Of a stretch of DNA of 64,000 nucleotides, positions 49,401 to 61,200 are shown piece after piece (positions within the stretch are counted from its first letter, which is position 1; every line of letters begins with the position of its first letter). The notes below the pieces were generated by a model. That model made no database searches. It was not told the origin of the DNA and worked only from the letters and a program-made list of their open reading frames with translations. The stretch is from NCBI GenBank assembly GCA_029207755.1, contig JARCOQ010000002.1:113757745-113821744 (forward strand), in the 5' to 3' direction. The stretch is from Chamaea fasciata (lineage: Eukaryota; Chordata; Aves; Passeriformes; Sylviidae). A program made the position numbers and the translations under genes.

Positions 49401-50522
49401 CTGGCAGAAGTAGCATCACAAAAATAAAGAAGGAATTTGCAGTAGCCCAAGTTTAAAATGGTAAGATAGAACAGGGATTTCCAGTTGTGGCAGCAAAGCA
49501 AGAAATAATAATAATTCCAACACAACACTACGGAATTTTGTGGCAGCTCCGCTTAAAAATTGTTTCCACAGGTGCCAGCCTCTCATGCTTTTTGCTCTGG
49601 AGTTAGTCCTTGACACGTTGGCTTGGATGCCAGGTACAACAGGAACTCTTGAGACTTCTCTACAATCTTGCGAATGTGGGGGTTTTTTTCTTGTAGTGCT
49701 CAGTTCCCAGTTATAGGAAGAAATTTTGTGTGTGTTTGTATCTGTGGGGGTGGGCTACATATACTCTGAAGCTTCTGGTCTTAATGAGATCAGAGAAAAA
49801 TAGGAACTGTGCACCCAGAAGGCCAGAAAAACAAAAAGCAAATAAAAGCAAAGTTATATTAACATGAAAATCAAATGATTATTGAAAGTAAAAAAAAAAA
49901 AAAAAAAAAGTTTTGAGTTTGGAGCTTTCCAGTTCATGCTTTTATTTTTTTATGTTTGCAGTCAACCCTAGTGGTCTTGTCTACTGTAAAATTGAGTGAT
50001 AGAAGCTTTTTCCAGTTGTTTTTCCTTCTGAGTGATGAGAAGCAGTTTCCAGTAAATGAACAGCAATCAGCTGCTGAATCATCACTGTTGAGAGGAGGTT
50101 TCAAAACCTGAGCCAGATAATTGTGTGAGTGCTGCTGGCACCGTGCTCCTGCTCTCTGACTGACAGAGCCAACCTTGGGCTCACCTTACCCCAGCACGTG
50201 GTTTTTCCTTGGCTTTGGAATTGCTCTGGAGTGAAGGCTGCCAGGGCCAACCCCAGGAGGTGAGGAATGAGGGACCTGTAGGTATTTGTCAGCCCATTCA
50301 GAGAGGCAGCTCAGCTAATGTTCCCTTCACTTGGCAGCCTTTTCCCTCCATATGCCGAAAATATTTACTCTGAAAAGAGAAGAACTTCAGGCTGGCTTTG
50401 GTGCCTGCAGTCAAAAAATTACAGACCTCGATTTCAGTCCCGTCTTCCTAAAACGGGCAAATATGTGACTAACAGAGGAAAAACAGTAACTAACACAAAT
50501 ACATGGGCATTCAAGTCTTTTC
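46498..50522. other. Unique non-coding DNA, no gene seen
   Basis: About 4 kb without recognised repeats apart from the duplicated segment at 49323-49535 and an A run at 49890-49909. Open frames of up to about 100 codons lie on both strands and carry no domain. Confidence 0.5.
49323..49535 (+). repeat. Local direct duplication, copy 1
   Basis: A 213-bp segment repeated in the same orientation at 51367-51577, with about 15-17 differences by eye (roughly 92-93% identity). It begins at AACAATAAGG and ends at GGAA. The ends lack TG/CA, a CR1 tail or poly-A. CACCTAATTAGTCTGAATAA and TGCAGTAGCCCAAGTTTAAA are identical in both copies. Either a segmental duplication or two copies of a young, unrecognised repeat. 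Confidence 0.95.
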
Positions 50523-50703
50523 CTGTGGGATCAGAGTGGTTTGGGTAGGAAAAGACCTTAAAGATCATCTTGTTCCAAACTGTGGGCAGGGACACCTTCC
50601 ACCATCCCAGGTTGCTGCAAGCCCTGTCCAACCCGGCCTTGAACACTTCCAGGGATGGAGCAGCCACAGCTTCTCTGGGAAACCTGCTCCAAGGCCTTTC
50701 TGG
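50523..50703 (-). mobile_element. CR1 LINE 3' fragment
   Basis: GTGGGATCAGAGTGG, TTTGGGTAGGAAAAGACCTT, GACACCTTCCACCATCCCAG, CGGCCTTGAACACTTCCAGG and GAGCAGCCACAGCTTCTCTG. 5'-truncated at about 180 bp. It lies between the two copies of the local duplication. Confidence 0.9.
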
Positions 50704-51366
50704 TCATCTGTTTTAGGACAAGAGGGAAGATTCAGGCATTCACGCCACGAGAGTCTCCAGCTCATCTACACCAGGCTCACTTCAGAGGCAATGGAAGGAG
50801 GCCACGTCCTCCTGTAGGACAAGATTTGCTCCATTCCCTGGTGAGTTTGCTGGATGGGTCACTCAACTGGAACCAGCAGTGGCCATAAACACCTGTGAAA
50901 GGGCACCACAAAAGCATCCACCAAATGTCCCTTGTCAGGTTTAGCTGGGATAATGTTTTCCTGAATCCAGGATCTGCCTCTTTCTTTTAAAAGATGATTT
51001 TACTGAAATGCATTTCTATGGGGGTCCCTTTTCCAGCACCATCAGTGAGGACTTGGTACCCGCTGTCAGAAAGACTTCCTGGGTTTTATTTGTCTTTAAG
51101 GGAGATCAGAATATGACTCAGGAGAGGAATTTTCCCTTACAAAGTCCCCTTGAGTGGAATTTCAAGGTGTATTTGTTTATTCATTACGGTGTGACTTGGT
51201 ACCTGTACTCAACCTCCTTTAAAAGTCAGTTTTTGTAAGTTGTAATCCACCCACAGGACCAGCATGGTTGATTTAGATTCAGATGGTGGCACACTGTACA
51301 CACCTGTGACTAAACAGAAACTGGTTTGCACAGCTAATGTTTCTGCGCGTCTCCTCTAGAGGTTCG

Positions 51367-51577
51367 AACAATAAGGAAGGGAATCAATTAATAGAGATTT
51401 AAGGACACCTAATTAGTCTGAATAATTTGGATTCCTTGAGGTTCTGGCAGAAGTAGGATCACAAAAATAAAGAAGGAATTTGCAGTAGCCCAAGTTTAAA
51501 ATGGTAAAATAGAATAGGGTTTACCAGTTCTGGTATTAAGCAAGAAATAATAATAATTCCAACACAACACTATGGAA
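51367..51577 (+). repeat. Local direct duplication, copy 2
   Basis: Second copy of 49323-49535. The copies are about 2,044 bp apart, start to start. The densest mismatch cluster is near 51530-51540. The flanks are unrelated on both sides. The copy ends about 100 bp before a plus-strand CR1. Confidence 0.95.
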
Positions 51578-51681
51578 AAACAGACCTAAAAAGCCAGGAA
51601 ATGTAGAGAGAAAAATGACTGATGTGAGTAAGGGTATCTCCAAGAGCTGGGGAGCAGTCTAAAGGGTGAAGCATACCCTAC

Positions 51682-52066
51682 AGGGAGGAGAGGCTGAGGG
51701 AGCTGGGAAAGGGGCTGAGCCTGGAGAAAAGGAGGCTCAGGGGGGACCTGGTGGCTCTGCACAAGTCCCTGCCAGGAGGGGACAGCCGGGGGGGGTCGGG
51801 CTCTGCTCCCAGGGAACAGGGACAGGAGGAGAGGGAACGGCCTCAGGCTGGCCCAGGGGAGGCTCAGCTTGGCCAGCAGCAGGAATTTCCCCATGGAAAG
51901 GGTGCTCAGGCCTTGGCAGGGGCTGCCCGTGGAGGTTTGGAGTGCCCATCCCTGGAGGCGTCACCTGGAGGTGGCACTCAGAGCTCTGGGCTGGGGACAA
52001 GGTGAGGATGGGTCACAGCTGGGACTCCCTGGGCTAGGAGGGCTTTTCCAACCTCAGGGATTCTGT
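51682..52066 (+). mobile_element. CR1 LINE 3' fragment including ORF2 C-terminus
   Basis: Reads RLRELGKGLSLEKRRLRG, the end of CR1 ORF2, then GGCTCTGCTCCCAGGGAAC, GGCCTCAGGCTGGCCCAGGG and GGTGCTCAGGCCTTGGCAGG, ending CAACCTCAGGGATTCTGTG. Very similar to 20128-20520 over its whole length, so both probably came from the same active source in a short period. 5'-truncated, inactive. Confidence 0.94.
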
Positions 52067-52321
52067 GAAAACTTAAGATCTAAGCAGAAACAGAGGGAAA
52101 GAAACAACAAAAAAGGAGAATGAGAGAAGCACGATAATGAGCTTTGGCCGAAGGGCGACGGGTCGGTCACCACGTGGGGATTGTGCAAGATCTGAAATGT
52201 CTCAGAGATGGCAGTGATAGCAGGGACACAGCAGTGCCAGAACTTGTGCTCTGAGTGACGCAGGGAGGAGCTTGACTGAGCATGTCCTCTCCTATCAGAA
52301 TCTCAAGTGCTGATAATTCCA

Positions 52322-52353
52322 CACCCCACACCCCCCCCACACCCCCCCCCCCC
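52322..52353 (-). repeat. C-run cluster, G-quadruplex candidate on minus strand
   Basis: C runs of 4, 8 and 12 separated by ACA on the plus strand. The minus strand therefore has three G runs, two long enough to supply more than one G-triplet, so at least four G-triplets with short loops are available. This meets the usual G-quadruplex pattern. No gene lies next to it. Confidence 0.85.
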
Positions 52354-52552
52354 GTAACATTTTTTGACACTGTGGATCAGGGTGTTTTTTTTAAATTTGG
52401 CTGTTTGACATACAGGAGAAGTGGGCAGACTTCACATTGCCAGACTGGAAAATCCATTTACTCTCCACTTCTTAATTTGTCAGAGGCGAGGCACAGATTA
52501 AAGAGTGAAGACTGTTTTTTTCAGGCTCTGAAAAAATTCAATATGACTTAGA

Positions 52553-52740
52553 AACATGAAATCATTAAATAATTTGGATTGGAAGGGACCTTAAAGATCA
52601 TCTAATTCCATCTCCTGCCGTGGGCAGGGTCACCTTCCACTAGTCCAGGTTGCTGAATCCCATCCAGCCAGGTCTTGAACACCTCCAGGGATGGGGAATC
52701 CACAGCTTCTTTGGGCAACCAGTGTTTTAACACCAATCTA
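52553..52740 (-). mobile_element. CR1 LINE 3' fragment
   Basis: ATGAAATCATTAAATAATTT (mutated tail), GGATTGGAAGGGACCTTAAA, GGGTCACCTTCCACTAGTCC, CCATCCAGCCAGGTCTTGAA and ATCCACAGCTTCTTTGGGCA. 5'-truncated. Confidence 0.9.
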
Positions 52741-53431
52741 AACTTCTTACTGATTCCAGAAAGTTTGAATTTCATTAATTTATTATGAAAAGTGACAGAA
52801 AAGGAATAAAAAAATCCAGAAAGAATGGAAAACTCAGAGTTGGAGAGGTCAAAGTTAGCAAGGTCACGGCTGTGTTGGTGTTGGTGTCTGCTGCACACGG
52901 GAGGTGATGTCAGTAGGAAAAGGAGGTGGAGAGATCAGACTCCAGGAGGAATAGGTGATGGAGACAGGTGAGGATTTAAAGCATGAGCTGGAGATGACCT
53001 CTGCCCCCAGTGCTGACTCACAAACCAACCCTGTAGTTTAGACAGACATGACACGGTGTACACTGAGAGGGAAAAATACATATCTGTGAGGGGTGTTGTG
53101 TCCAATCCCCGCGGATTGCAGCTGCAGCCTTACTCATGGACATCATTGACAAGGATGAATAAAGTAATCTAATGAGGGAAAACACCAGGGAGCAGCTGGC
53201 CACACCCCGTGTGTGGCTGCCTTGCTTCACTGGAAGGAGCATCCCATGATTGCAGCTTCCATTTCATTGGGAGATCCATACCAAGTAGGAAAGGGTCGTG
53301 GGTTTGGCACCAAAGAGGACGTGCTAAAGTGTGAAGGAAGGCAGCAGAGTGTCTCTGGGGCTGTGTGGACTTCCCCTTGCTGCAGCAGAGGTGGTGAGGG
53401 CTGAGTTGGAGGTCTGGAAGGCAGGGCTGTG

Positions 53432-53560
53432 TGGTCATTCAGGGTGGAAGGGACCTCTGGGGTCTTCTGATCAGCTTCCACCACACCCAGAGCAGAGCCC
53501 TGTGGTGTAACAGCAGGGCCAGGTAGTGTGCAGACATTCCTCATGGGATAAACCCTGTGT
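53432..53560 (-). mobile_element. Possible old CR1 LINE fragment
   Basis: TCATTCAGGGTGGAAGGGAC followed by CTCTGGGGTCTTCTGATCAG and CAGAGCAGAGCCCTG resembles an older CR1 3' end of the GGTTGGAAGGGACCTCTGGAG type. The match weakens after about 60 bp, so the right limit is a guess. Confidence 0.42.
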
Positions 53561-54767
53561 TGCTGACAGCATTTGGCTGATCCTTTGGCACCAGCGTTTT
53601 GAAATTCAGGTGGGGACTCCTCAGTAGTGCCTTTAGGGCATGGAATATCCCCTCCTGAAACCCCCACCCCATCCCCAGCCCCCTCCTGGCTCTGCTGCTC
53701 TGGGCAGAGCTGCAGTTTCGTTTGTGCCATTTCTGTTCCTGAAGCCTTTATGTGAAACCAAATTTTCCTTTTCCCTGTGCTGTCTTTTTGTTTTTTAAAA
53801 ACATCTTACATTCTTCTGCTTCCCCGTAATTCCAGGACTTGGTTATGGTACATTTTGTGGGCCTGGGAGCTCATGATAAGATCAAGTTGTAAAAAAATAA
53901 AGCCAATTCCAGACAATTTTCCACATTAGAACACTGCCTAAGTGGTGTTTGCTAGGACATGGTCCCCCTTGTCACCACAGAAATTCAGATGTATTTCCCC
54001 ACTCTTCTGGCAGACACTGTTTATGTCTTCCAATGTTTCTAAAGGACTGGCAATTAACAAAGCTATTTATGTGCCTAAGTAAATGAAAGAAAAAAGCTAT
54101 GTCATAACATATTTGTTCTATCAGCATCATCTGCTTAGCCCGGATTTTTGAGCAGCACTTGCTGGGAGTGTTTTTTGAAAGATCTCCAGAAGATGTGGCT
54201 GTGTCCAGTGGCACAGGAGACCTTTCCAACCCCGGGCTGAGGCAATTGTTGTGCCTCCCTCTGCCTTAAATCACCTTTATCTGATCTGCTCACGTTTACA
54301 AAAGGCTCAAGTGCCTCTTGAGCCCTATCTGGATGGAGATAAACTGCTTCTGGGTGGAGGGCTGGTAGGAAGAGCGAACTTCCTCCCCTCCATAGATGGC
54401 TGAAATATATAATCTTCGGGAATTAAAGGCTCTAATTACCTCTCAGGGAGCTGTGTCCATGGGAGCACTTCCCACAGGGGTGGAGGAGAGCCAGGATGCC
54501 TCAGCAGGGACATCTCACTGGACTGTGGTCTGGATGCCCACACAGGGGCCATGACCCAGGGAAAAGGCAGGAACCCACAAGGTTTCATAGGAAAACAGTG
54601 GAAATCACCTGGAAAAGGGTGATTTCCCTTTGTAATTTTGTTTACCATGCTCCCTTGCTAGAAAGCCATGGGGACGTGGAGGTTGTGGCATTGAGGTTGC
54701 ACCATCCAAAAGACAGGAAAGGTACAGCTCTGACGGTTTTTGCTGATTACTCACCTGAACTGTGAAA

Positions 54768-54914
54768 AAGAGAGTGGGAGGAGCGTGGCCAGCAGGCCAG
54801 GAGAGAGAATTCTGCCCCTCTGCCCTGCTCAGGTGAGACCCCACCTGCAGAACTGCCCCAGCCCTGGGGCCCAGCACAGGGAGGACGTGGAGCTGCTGGA
54901 GAGAGTCCAAGATT
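54768..54914 (+). mobile_element. CR1 ORF2 fragment truncated at its 3' side
   Basis: Reads VRPHLQNCPSPGAQHREDVE then LLERVQD, the end region of CR1 ORF2, preceded by GGAGCGTGGCCAGCAGGCC and ATTCTGCCCCTCTGCCCTGC. It stops in the middle of ORF2 at GAGAGTCCAAGATTT, where an A/C-rich tract begins (54918-54978). CR1 copies normally lose their 5' side and keep the 3' tail. Here the 3' half and tail are missing, so the tract may mark a premature A-tailed end, a later deletion or a later insertion. Confidence 0.85.
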
Positions 54915-54917
54915 TAA

Positions 54918-54978
54918 AAAAAAACAAAAAACAAAAACAAAAAAAACAAAACCCAAAACAAAACAAAAAAAACCCCTA
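54918..54978 (+). repeat. A/C-rich low-complexity tract
   Basis: Runs of A broken by single C or CCC. It directly follows the truncated CR1 ORF2 fragment. Similar A-to-AC tracts occur at 10640-10710, 13926-13972, 38310-38363 and 43711-43795, all with A on the plus strand. Confidence 0.9.
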
Positions 54979-55762
54979 AATTATGATAACCTAAACAACA
55001 CCATTGCTGGCTACCCAGTGGTGGAGGTTTCCTTGGAGTTCAGTGCTCCAGGTGAAGAGAGGCAGTTCGATCCAGAAAAATCGGTGGAGGGTGAAAAATC
55101 CTTCGTCGTGAAAGGAAAACATCACCTGTTGTTGTGCTGTGGGTGAAACTCAGCCTGGCTGCCTGGGTGGACAGAGACAGCCTGACCTGGGATGCTCCTG
55201 GTAAAGAGAGGTCTCCCAGTGCCTCCTGGAAGCTCTGACGTTTCTCCCTGCTTTTGGTGGTGAATTTGCAACTGGCAACAAAAATGAGTTCTGGCCACCT
55301 GGGTCTAACACAGGTGTGGACCAGTCAGGGCTACTCAGATGAAAGCTGTTTTGTAGGAAGCTGGAAATTCCAAAAAATAGCCTTGTTTGAGTCAATCTTC
55401 ATATTTGCTTGCAGATTTTAAGAGTGTTTTCAAAGCCTCAAGGAGATGCATGTGGCCATTTCTACCTCTGAGCCAAGCTTGCACTGCTCAGGAAAAGAAT
55501 CACCAGAATAAGACCTGAATTTGTGTTGTGCTGGACACATAATTTGCTCCCTCCATCTTCAGCTAAATCTGAGGGAAATGTAGATAAGCACCCAAAATAT
55601 GAAACTTTTTGTGCAAGGATATTTTCAACACTCACACCCTTTCTCCTCTTCCTCTCAGGTCCCCTTTTAGCCCTTCTGGTGGGTCTTCTTTTTATTTCTT
55701 CCAAGCTGATCTAAGGACAGGCTATTTTTTCTCCTGGGGCAGCAGAAGACAAAGACTACTTG

Positions 55763-55821
<59 letters not shown>

Positions 55822-58118
55822 TTTAAAGGGACACAGTGTCTGTTCTTAGAGTGCCAAGAGTCCCCGTTCAGTCGCTGGCTGTTTTTGGCTTTCCAAGAAA
55901 AAAAAAAAAAAACAACAAAAAAATAAATCACTAGCGAGCTAAAATTAATCCTGGGAAATTTCAAACCAACAGGAACATCCTTGAGAAAGCCAGAGCATAA
56001 ACAAGGGGTGAGAAAACAAACATTACTTTGAATGCTGCTGCTTGTGATGTTGCTCCGACAGAAGGAAACGGGCCCAGGCTTTAATGGATCAAAAGAAACA
56101 AAGGACTGGCTCAGCTTCACTCACCAAACCCAGCAAGCTGTGTGTGCTCAGCCACAGCTACAGACAGACTATTTCTTTCCTCCTGCAAGTAAAAAGAATG
56201 TCTTGACCACCTATCGTTTCTAAGGCATGGTTTCTGAGGAAAGGGATAGGTTTTTAGTGCAGATCAGGGTAAGCAGGTGGCTTCAGATTTAGTGAAATAC
56301 TCTGGGACACTGGGCTGAAAGTAATGGCGCTCAAACATGCACTTCAGCAGAGTGCTGAGGGCACAGCAAGTGCGTTTCAGGTTGTTCATGATGAAGGGAT
56401 TGTGTTTGCCTAAAAGGGCATCAGCCTTTCTGTAGTGCCAGCATGGCTTTTTATTTTAATACAAAGACATAAATATATTGCATAGCAAGTATATAATACA
56501 ACAGGAACATGCGTATCAATTTAAAAATAACCCCAAAGATGGTTTAAAAATGTTACAGCTCCCTGTGCAGCTTCGGTGTGAGCACCTTTAGTTCTGTAAT
56601 TGAAGAGTATCATCATAAATACACTGCTTTTTTCCACATGGCCTAGTGGAGAGCACAGCATGGCTGGTGGTCTTAAAAGATCTTTAAGAGTCAGGCCCAA
56701 TTGTAATATTAATTTTATAACTAACACAGTCAAAACAACCGCTGCTGTTAAACATGGTTGCACAAGCTCAAATTAAAGCACTCTCTAATTTACCCAGAGC
56801 TATGCCATATATCATGTTTTATACTGGTTATCATCAGCTACCCAGTTTGTCCAACACTTTGGATGTTATTACTTCAAGGAGGGGCTCCAGTGCTCTGTGC
56901 CAAAATTGCCAGTTGTCCTGGGTTGAGACAACCATTAAACTCCTGCAGACTGAAGCCAATTTCATTATGAATCATGGATTTTGTGGATTACCACATGCTT
57001 ACTTAAAAGGACAAATAGCTTTGCTACTACAGGAATAACAGTCTCCCCGAGATCAAAAGCAAGAAGGAAAAAAAAAAAAATGCCTCCAGTCATGAAGAAC
57101 ACTCAAAGCAAGTGGTGGCACAAGGATTATATATTACCCATGCATGTAGAGCAAAGCAAACTGTCATTAAATGTTCCCAGGAATGCAGCTGAGGAGTGTT
57201 GGCAAACTCTGAGAGCAGTGGAGGTTTTGGAGGCCAGCACTTTTATTTTTAATTTTTAAACGGAGTCTTTCTGTTAAGCTTCTTGCAGCAGCTCAAGGAA
57301 GATGTCAGGCTTGCCTTGGGCTTTTATGAACATGTTTGAAAATCAGGGCCAGGGGTGATGATCAGCTGCTTAAGGATTTGGGAGCTCAGCACTGGATAAG
57401 AGGAGGAGGTGGCCGGAGTTTTGCTCTGGCTGACACATCTGAAAATCTGCATACTTACCAGTACTTCCCCTAACTTAGAAGTACAAGCCCCATTTTTAAC
57501 TGCAAATATTGAAATCCTGCATATCGCCTTCTGTTGGGAACGTGGGAGAAGAAACTGAAGAAACAGCTATTTTTTTCCCCAGTGGCAATATACCCTGAGT
57601 GAAAACCTTTGCAGGAAAGGATTGTGGGCTTTTCTGAATGCCAGTTTCCTTTAAAAAATACAGATTTATAAAAGGGCGTCCCTTACAAGTTACAGGGATA
57701 AACTCTGTCTGCACAGTCGTCAGGAGCAATGTAGGAGTTTCAGGCATTCTTCTTTCCAGGGCCTCTTTTAAAAAAAGATTTTTTAAAAAATTAACTTAAT
57801 AAATTAAAAAAAGATATAAAGAGCAAAGTAACAAGTGTGACAATTTAGCTACAGGTTTCTTGGAGGCATCCCTGAACTGCTGCACTTCCCAGGACCTCTC
57901 TTCATGTTTACCAGGACAATAGAACTGCACGGAGACCAAAAACTACTACTGAGACCAAGGATTTTTTTTTCCTTTCAGTGTTGTGACACACCTCCCAAGA
58001 ATTTAAGAATAGTTCAGGACAGAATAAGAGAGTGGCAACTTCTCTTTTATTTCTTTGTCATCTTGAAAGAAGAAAAGTTTGAGATGTTTTTGAGAGTCCC
58101 TCCTGCCCAGTCCAAATT
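54979..58118. other. Unique DNA with candidate conserved non-coding block
   Basis: No gene recognised. The 56440-57260 part is AT-rich and repeat-free and has the even, word-rich texture I associate with conserved non-coding elements (TTGTAATATTAATTTTATAA, CATTATGAATCATGG). Open frames of 94 and 92 codons at 56754-57038 and 56981-57259 are probably chance. A short A run lies at about 57068. Confidence 0.35.
55765..55913. repeat. 54-base T run paired with A run
   Basis: An uninterrupted T run at 55765-55818 is followed 80 bp later by an A run at about 55899-55913, so the two could pair as a long-loop hairpin. The 80-bp core between them matches no family I know. Run lengths may be affected by assembly error. 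Confidence 0.9.
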
Positions 58119-58240
58119 TCACAGAATCTTCGAATGCTTTGGGTTGCACTGGACCTTAAAGATTATCTTGTTCCAACAAAATTGGCCATGGGCAGGATCT
58201 TTGGGGTCCCTTCCAACCCAAACCATTCTGACTCTTTGAT
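58119..58240. mobile_element. Two short CR1 3' ends, head to head
   Basis: 58119-58196 is a minus-strand CR1 3' end (CACAGAATCTTCGAATGC, TTTGGGTTGCACTGGACCTT). 58197-58240 is a plus-strand CR1 3' end (GGTCCCTTCCAACCCAAACC, ATTCTGACTCTTTGATG). The truncated 5' sides meet at about 58196, so the outer ends form an imperfect inverted repeat. The same subfamily pattern appears on both sides. Either two insertions, or one insertion with an internal inversion. Confidence 0.82.
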
Positions 58241-61200
58241 GAGCAACCTCAGCCATCTGCAGGGAGATTTAACTCCTTCCCTTTCCAGTGCTCTCCCACC
58301 TGTGGATAAGGGGTTTGATGATCTGCTTTGCATATCCTGGTCTTGATTAAACTAATTTGTCTTGGGCTGCTGAAAATTCTGCCTTGGGTCTGGTGAGATC
58401 ACTTTGCCTGGGGATGTGTAGAGAGCCCTGAGCATTTCTACAGGCTCCCTGGGGCACAGTGAATCACCAGAGATAAGTGAATGATAGGACACAGCCCCAG
58501 TGACATGTGCGGAGCACAGTTAGGTCACAGTTTCACCTCCTTCAGATCCAGAAAAGGCGTAGATGGGATTTCTGTATTCCTTGTCACTCACAGCCAGCGA
58601 CATCTGAGTTCAGTTTTCTTTGTGACAGGATTTTCTTCGTGTCAGAGGTGAACAGGGTGTTTGTCCCCCAAGCAAACCCTGGAATGGTGCAGCGGGACAC
58701 TGTGACCTGTTGGTGTTGCACCATCACTGTTGGTACAAAACACCAGATGGAAACTTGGAGGCTCTGACAACGAGCTCTCGGCTCATCCTCCCTGGCTGCA
58801 TCTGAGTGAGCACATAGCCCACAGCCCCACCTGGGCTGCAGGATTGCTTCCAGCCCAAACCAGCCCAGCCCAGGGGCTGCTGTGTGAATCTGAGCAGCTG
58901 GACAGCCAAGGAAGGCTCGGAGCTGTGCTGGCTCCTGTCCCACCAGCTCAGGCCAAGGTTACAACTGCTCGTGTCTGGCCTTTGTAAATACACTGCTGGT
59001 GAGTGTTGCTGTGCTGGGTGTGAATCCCTCTGCACCTTACTCCCCACAATTACTGTCCCTCTTCTGCAGCCACTTTCTGTTGCCTCTGGCCACCCCTGAG
59101 CCCTTCTGGGGCACCTCTGTCCTGAGAGTGCCATCACTCCGCGTCAGGGCAAGCTGTGCTGACAGATTCCCGGATTTTGCTTTATGAGGGCTCAGCCAGG
59201 GCACCCCTGTGTGACCCAGGGAGGAGAGTAGCTGGTGGCTGAAAGGACAAAGTCCCCTGTGTGGGTGACACGGCTCGTCTGGCAGCCCTGAACCCTTGCA
59301 CTGAGCACACCTCCCACACTGCTGGGCGCTGGGCCAGGGGCTGCACCCACACACGTGGGGCCCACACCACCAGCACGAAAGGAATCAGCTTTCTGATGGC
59401 ACGGGGCTCCTCTGGGTTGTGGGGTTTCTTTTTTTTCCTAACTCCTCTCTTCCTCTTTTTCTTGCCGTTCAATTTTTCCACCAGATCTCCTTCTTACTCT
59501 TTATTTTTTTTTTTCCCTCAGCAAGAAGTCTGCTCACATCCTTCCCAATTGCATTAAAAACCTTCTCCAGCTTGTAAATAAACATCGAGAAAAGCCAAAG
59601 CTCTAATGATAGCTGTTAATGCTTGACTATACAACATCATCCACCAGGCAAGACACAGGTGCTGACAGCAGCTAAATGCTGGCTTGGGCAGCTCTTGTGC
59701 TGCTTTCTGCAATGCCCTCCACATCTTATCAGAATGAACGTATTGTTGCACTGCTGCTCGTCCTGAAAGTCCCAGGATGTGGAGCAGAAGGGGACTGTGG
59801 AGCTCTGGGACCCCACTCTTTGCCCAGATCCTGCCTCAGAGGGGATGAACTGACCTCTCTCTACACCTGCTCCCAGCTTGGACCTCCCAGGTGTGTCCAG
59901 AGGGATGGTGAGGAGGAGAGTTCAAAGAGGCAGCGAGCTGGCTGTGCACAAAGTGGCTGCAGATAAGGCCCAGACGGTGACTGGGGTATGATTCAGGTGA
60001 TGAATGAGGGCTGCTCCCTCTCCCTCTGCTGAAACCTTTGCTCCTTCAGACAGAGAAATGGAAAGCTGACATGGTTTGTGCTCCCAAGCGACTCTGAGGA
60101 CAAGGCTGCTCCCTGTCCTGGGTTTACTCACAGGTCAGGACCTCAGGTGTTAAGCCTCACTTCTGAGGCGGCTCATAAAAGGGATTTATGAAAGCCAAGG
60201 AGTACTGTAAAAGTTGGCACACCCTTGGCCTCTACTTTCTGCATCTCCAAGAAGGCGCTGCCTCAGGAATTGCTGCCTTGCAAAGGGATCTGGCTCCAGC
60301 TGCCACCCTCTGCCTGTCCCCTGCTCCCCCTGGCAGGGGTGGTCACTCTCCTTGTGAGCATCTCCTTGGTGCCCTGGCAGCAAGAGAAAATTCCCTCCTT
60401 CAGGAGCTGTGCCCATGTCACACAGGTGGGACACAGCAGGTCTTGGCTGTGGGGAGCACAAATGGGCTTTTTGGGTTTGAGTGGGCTGGCAGAGTCCTGC
60501 AGCAAGACCAAGAGTATCTAACTGTACTCCTCAAGGCAACACAGGCTTAGTCACCCCCTCTGGGTTGTTTTGGAAAACGTGAGAAAACAGCTCGTCCAGA
60601 GTGACCTCGTGGTGTCAATCCTCCTCTCAAACTCTGGCCAGTCCTAGAGTTTTCCAGGGAGTTCTCAGCCTCTAAAACTGGAGGTGAAGGCCAGGTTCAT
60701 TTGGGTGCCTTCCTTCTTGCTGACATCTTTTCAGTGTGTGATCTGTGGGTGTTTTCACCAGGGATGCTCAGAGGGAAGAGATCCTGCTCTGGCAGCTGGC
60801 AAGGAAGGTTTCCAGTGGGCAGTGGAAGTTTCTTCCAGCTTTGTACCCCTCCATCCTGTTCTCTGGCACTGCAGGGCAGGAGGGGAATACCTGCAAAGTG
60901 GAGCCAACACTGATGCTCAGCCCCCAGGCCACAGGGGCAGCAGGAGAGGGGGAACCACCCTTGGTGCCCAAGGGGTCATTTTTGGCCAGGCCAGCTCGTA
61001 GCAGTGGGTCACTGCAGGAGCTTAGGCCTGGACATCTTCCTTGCTGAGCTCCTGCCTCCCCTTCCCCAGGGCAAATTATAAAAACCCAACACATTTCTGG
61101 ACATTATAAGCAGCCTGTAACAAGTTTTGTCAGGGTTTGATGACCTTCCAGGCCCTAGCTGAGCAGAGAGGCTGCACAAGCACACACACACACTGCTCCT

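Noticed and set aside
56915..56945. TGTCCTGGGTTGAGACAACC as a start of an ERV LTR
   Set aside because: Only the first few bases resemble avian LTR starts; no TATA box, AATAAA or CA end follows in order.
56754..57038. 94-codon plus-strand frame in the AT-rich block
   Set aside because: Chance length, no domain, overlapped by another frame, no splice signals.
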